Assembly (NCBI GenBank): GCA_002773975.1
Contig: PEZR01000192.1
Span: 1 to 7,405 of the forward strand
DNA length: 7,405 bases
Direction of reading: 5' to 3'
From: Bdellovibrio sp. CG10_big_fil_rev_8_21_14_0_10_47_8
GTDB lineage: Bacteria > Bdellovibrionota > Bdellovibrionia > Bdellovibrionales > Bdellovibrionaceae
The position numbers were made by a program, and so were the translations under genes. Of this stretch, positions 6,133 to 7,405 are shown piece by piece. The notes beneath the pieces were generated by a model. The model did not search any database and was not told the DNA's origin. It saw only the letters and a program-made list of their open reading frames with translations. Each line of letters begins with the position of its first letter. The stretch's first letter is position 1.

Positions 6133-6990
6133 CTAGTTGCATACAGTAGAAACCGACCCATCGAAGTTTTTTCGCGAGGTGCAATTTGTTGTCTTTGGAA
6201 TCTGATTCAGAACTGCCAGAGTATTTGCAATCCGCTGTCGCCGGAGGGTTTCAGATTGAAGATTTACCATATATTGTCGATATCGAATGTCCCTACTTTC
6301 TTTGTCTTGCTCTCGCTTTTCCTCCACATATGTCTTGTAGAAACAGCTCTCTGAATGTCCGTAAGAACATCCCTGTTTTAGAAATGTCATCATCAAAGTA
6401 GTGTCTTGGTCGACATCCTCCAACTTGGCAGCCGCAAAACATGCTTCACCGTCTTTGGCCAAACAAGACTTTTTGAGTTTGGCCTTATAGCTCACATAGC
6501 CTTTTAACCATTCGCAAGAAGGCTGATGCCTATACTTGCAAGCTTTCTCGATATAAACTTTCATTTTTGAATAACTTCCTAATTCCTGAGATCTTTTTGA
6601 TATCTCCGCACAGGCGACCCCGTACTCATAGTCACAAGCTGCATCTAAATTATCCTCCGTCCAACCTTGCAAGGGTTGGCACGAGTAGTACTCAGTATAA
6701 ACAGTTCTTACCCCAAGAAGGCTTGTTTTCTCATTACGAAAAATCACTTCGTGGGCACCAAGATCTAGGGCAGCATTTTTTGCTTTTTCTACAACCTGTT
6801 CTTGAGTGTCTTTGCTTTCGAAAAAATCTCCGATAGTAGTGCCAACTTTACCTTCCCCAATCTGCATGCAGGATGGGGAAACAGATTCGACAATTTTAAT
6901 TTTTTCTGCTCCATCCCTTAGCTGAATTTGGGCGCAGCTGGCTGAAAAAAAAATAACAAAAATAGAGAGGGCAATTCTTCGCATCCTCAT
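6133..6990 (-). CDS. Cysteine-rich lipoprotein: DUF4156/RcsF-like head plus Sel1/Hcp-like CX7C repeats
   Basis: A 285-aa predicted exported lipoprotein: basic start MRMRR, hydrophobic ALSIFVIFF, then SASC with Cys19 (Ser at -3 makes this a weak lipobox). Residues about 34-104 look like the DUF4156/RcsF-type fold: a cysteine (C41) before a GKVG strand, a helix with AKNAALDLGAHEV, then a strand pair ending YYSC (C104). Four identical-length CX7C motifs follow at 119-127, 151-159, 176-184 and 208-216. Their 32/25/32 spacing shows a 57-residue tandem duplication, and each unit carries an EKAC- or KQGC-type helix like the Cys-paired Sel1 repeats of Helicobacter Hcp proteins. After a charged helix (about 222-255) the protein ends with a two-cysteine tail (C270, C284). 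Twelve cysteines besides the lipidated one can form six pairs, which implies an oxidising, periplasmic or surface location. The AGGAG site 5 nt before the 6990 ATG fixes the start. Function unknown; a protein-binding or envelope-sensing role is inference. Confidence 0.85.
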   Translation of the reverse strand: MRMRRIALSIFVIFFSASCAQIQLRDGAEKIKIVESVSPSCMQIGEGKVGTTIGDFFESKDTQEQVVEKAKNAALDLGAHEVIFRNEKTSLLGVRTVYTEYYSCQPLQGWTEDNLDAACDYEYGVACAEISKRSQELGSYSKMKVYIEKACKYRHQPSCEWLKGYVSYKAKLKKSCLAKDGEACFAAAKLEDVDQDTTLMMTFLKQGCSYGHSESCFYKTYVEEKREQDKESRDIRYRQYMVNLQSETLRRQRIANTLAVLNQIPKTTNCTSRKNFDGSVSTVCN

Positions 6991-6995
6991 ACATT

Positions 6996-7000
6996 CTCCT
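6996..7000 (-). promoter_or_regulatory. Ribosome binding site of the cysteine-rich lipoprotein gene
   Basis: AGGAG on the minus strand, 5 nt before the ATG at 6990-6988. It favours this ATG over the second in-frame ATG at 6984-6982, for which the spacing would be 11 nt. Confidence 0.75.
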
Positions 7001-7028
7001 CATCCTAGATGACTATAAATAAAATATA

Positions 7029-7056
7029 ATTATACCCGTACCGCTAAAAACAGCAA
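7029..7056 (-). promoter_or_regulatory. Predicted promoter of the cysteine-rich lipoprotein gene
   Basis: On the minus strand a perfect TATAAT (-10, at 7034-7029) follows TTGCTG (7056-7051), a weak -35, after 16 bp. The start would fall near 7022, giving a leader of about 32 nt that contains the AGGAG site. The surrounding DNA is very AT-rich, so chance -10 matches are common. Confidence 0.5.
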
Positions 7057-7115
7057 TGTGAAACGCAACCTGCCGGCCCTCCAACGCTAACAATTTTCTG
7101 TCTCTGTCTACCGGT

Positions 7116-7145
7116 TTGACACCTCAAATGCACCCTAGATCGTAT
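7116..7145 (+). promoter_or_regulatory. Possible promoter of the right-edge secreted gene
   Basis: TTGACA at 7116-7121 is a perfect -35 hexamer facing the gene at 7228. The -10 is poor: TCGTAT at 7140-7145 (18-bp spacer) matches only half of the consensus. If real, the leader would be about 75 nt and would include the hairpin at 7161-7179. Confidence 0.35.
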
Positions 7146-7160
7146 TTGCCAAGGCCTAAG

Positions 7161-7179
7161 ATGTGCACTCAAGGCACAT
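7161..7179 (+). repeat. Inverted repeat / hairpin in the leader of the right-edge gene
   Basis: ATGTGC (7161-7166) pairs with GCACAT (7174-7179) across a 7-nt loop, 48 nt before the start codon at 7228. A 6-bp stem could be an RNA structure in the leader or an operator-like palindrome. It is followed by a mixed A/T stretch (7181-7193) but not by a proper U-tract. Confidence 0.4.
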
Positions 7180-7217
7180 GTTAAGGATTTTTACTGTCTA
7201 TATTTGTTCCCTAATTA

Positions 7218-7222
7218 AGGAG
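7218..7222 (+). promoter_or_regulatory. Ribosome binding site of the right-edge secreted gene
   Basis: AGGAG within TTAAGGAGAAGTT, 5 nt before the ATG at 7228. It is the strongest Shine-Dalgarno site in the window together with the one at 6996-7000. Confidence 0.8.
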
Positions 7223-7227
7223 AAGTT

Positions 7228-7405
7228 ATGAAAAAGTCGGTGTCATTTGTTCTTAGTCTCGCGGTTGCAATGAGCCCAGTGATGAGCTACGCGAATCGGA
7301 TCCAGTCTCCCCAAGCCGCTGCGCCATCTGACCAGACTGAACAGAGTCAAACTACCCGGCAAGAAGAGCAGAGTATGGCTCGGGCGATGTCATTGATTAA
7401 CAGCT
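7228..7405 (+). CDS. N-terminus of a secreted protein, 3' end outside window
   Basis: Only 59 codons are present. MKKSVSFVLSLAVAMSPVMSYA is a standard Sec signal peptide (basic start, hydrophobic core, SYA cleavage site before Asn23). The mature start is Gln/Ser/Thr-rich and polar (residues about 26-50), like a flexible linker after export, then MARAMSLINS begins what may be a helix. The start is well supported by AGGAG at 7218-7222, 5 nt upstream of the ATG. It is divergent from the cysteine-rich lipoprotein gene across 237 bp. Too little is visible to name a family. Confidence 0.85.
   Translation, partial: MKKSVSFVLSLAVAMSPVMSYANRIQSPQAAAPSDQTEQSQTTRQEEQSMARAMSLINS

Noticed and set aside
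5993..6184. Minus-strand 63-aa frame spanning the gap between the PcnB-type and lipoprotein genes
   Set aside because: It overlaps the ends of both real genes in another frame, has no ribosome site and no recognisable features.
7116..7145. Strong sigma70 promoter call on the basis of the perfect TTGACA
   Set aside because: No acceptable -10 hexamer lies at 16-18 bp; kept only as a low-confidence feature.
1..7405. CRISPR array, tRNA, rRNA, insertion sequence, attachment site or riboswitch
   Set aside because: No regularly spaced repeats, cloverleaf-like segments, transposase motifs or terminal inverted repeats were found by eye; the intergenic regions are short (at most 237 bp).

Overview
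The window looks like chromosomal DNA from a Gram-negative bacterium, most likely a member of the Bdellovibrionota or a related former deltaproteobacterium. This is inferred, not proven. The signs are two predicted lipoproteins and two further signal-peptide proteins (one a surface-type subtilase), a PAP-type (GRRFR) nucleotidyltransferase, an RhlE-type helicase with a long RGG tail, mid-range GC in most of the window, and gene lengths and style that fit Bdellovibrio-like genomes. There is no rRNA, tRNA, CRISPR array, insertion sequence or phage gene.

Layout from left to right: (1) 1-1512, minus strand, a Vpr-like subtilisin-family lipoprotein protease. It runs off the left edge before its catalytic serine. 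(2) 1591-2268, plus strand, an unrecognised secreted protein of 225 aa, divergent from the protease. (3) A hairpin at 2270-2286 between converging genes, best read as the terminator of the minus-strand helicase transcript. (4) 2317-4020, minus strand, an RhlE-type DEAD-box RNA helicase with an RGG/His-Lys-rich tail, 16 nt downstream of (5) 4037-4861, minus strand, an alpha/beta hydrolase; the two probably form an operon. (6) 4877-6055, plus strand, a PcnB-type poly(A) polymerase/tRNA nucleotidyltransferase family protein. It starts only 15 bp from the hydrolase start, and its best promoter lies inside the hydrolase coding region. (7) 6133-6990, minus strand, a cysteine-rich lipoprotein in clearly AT-richer DNA, with a DUF4156/RcsF-like head, four CX7C motifs arranged as a 57-residue tandem duplication, and a C-terminal two-cysteine tail. 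(8) 6991-7227, a divergent regulatory region. (9) 7228-7405, plus strand, the first 59 codons of a secreted protein that leaves the window on the right.

Two themes stand out. The centre is an RNA-metabolism neighbourhood, with helicase and poly(A) polymerase genes read from a head-to-head junction. The flanks are cell-envelope or secreted proteins. The least conventional item is the cysteine-rich lipoprotein, whose 12 mature non-lipidated cysteines can all be paired by position. I see no multi-gene defence, toxin or mobile system here.
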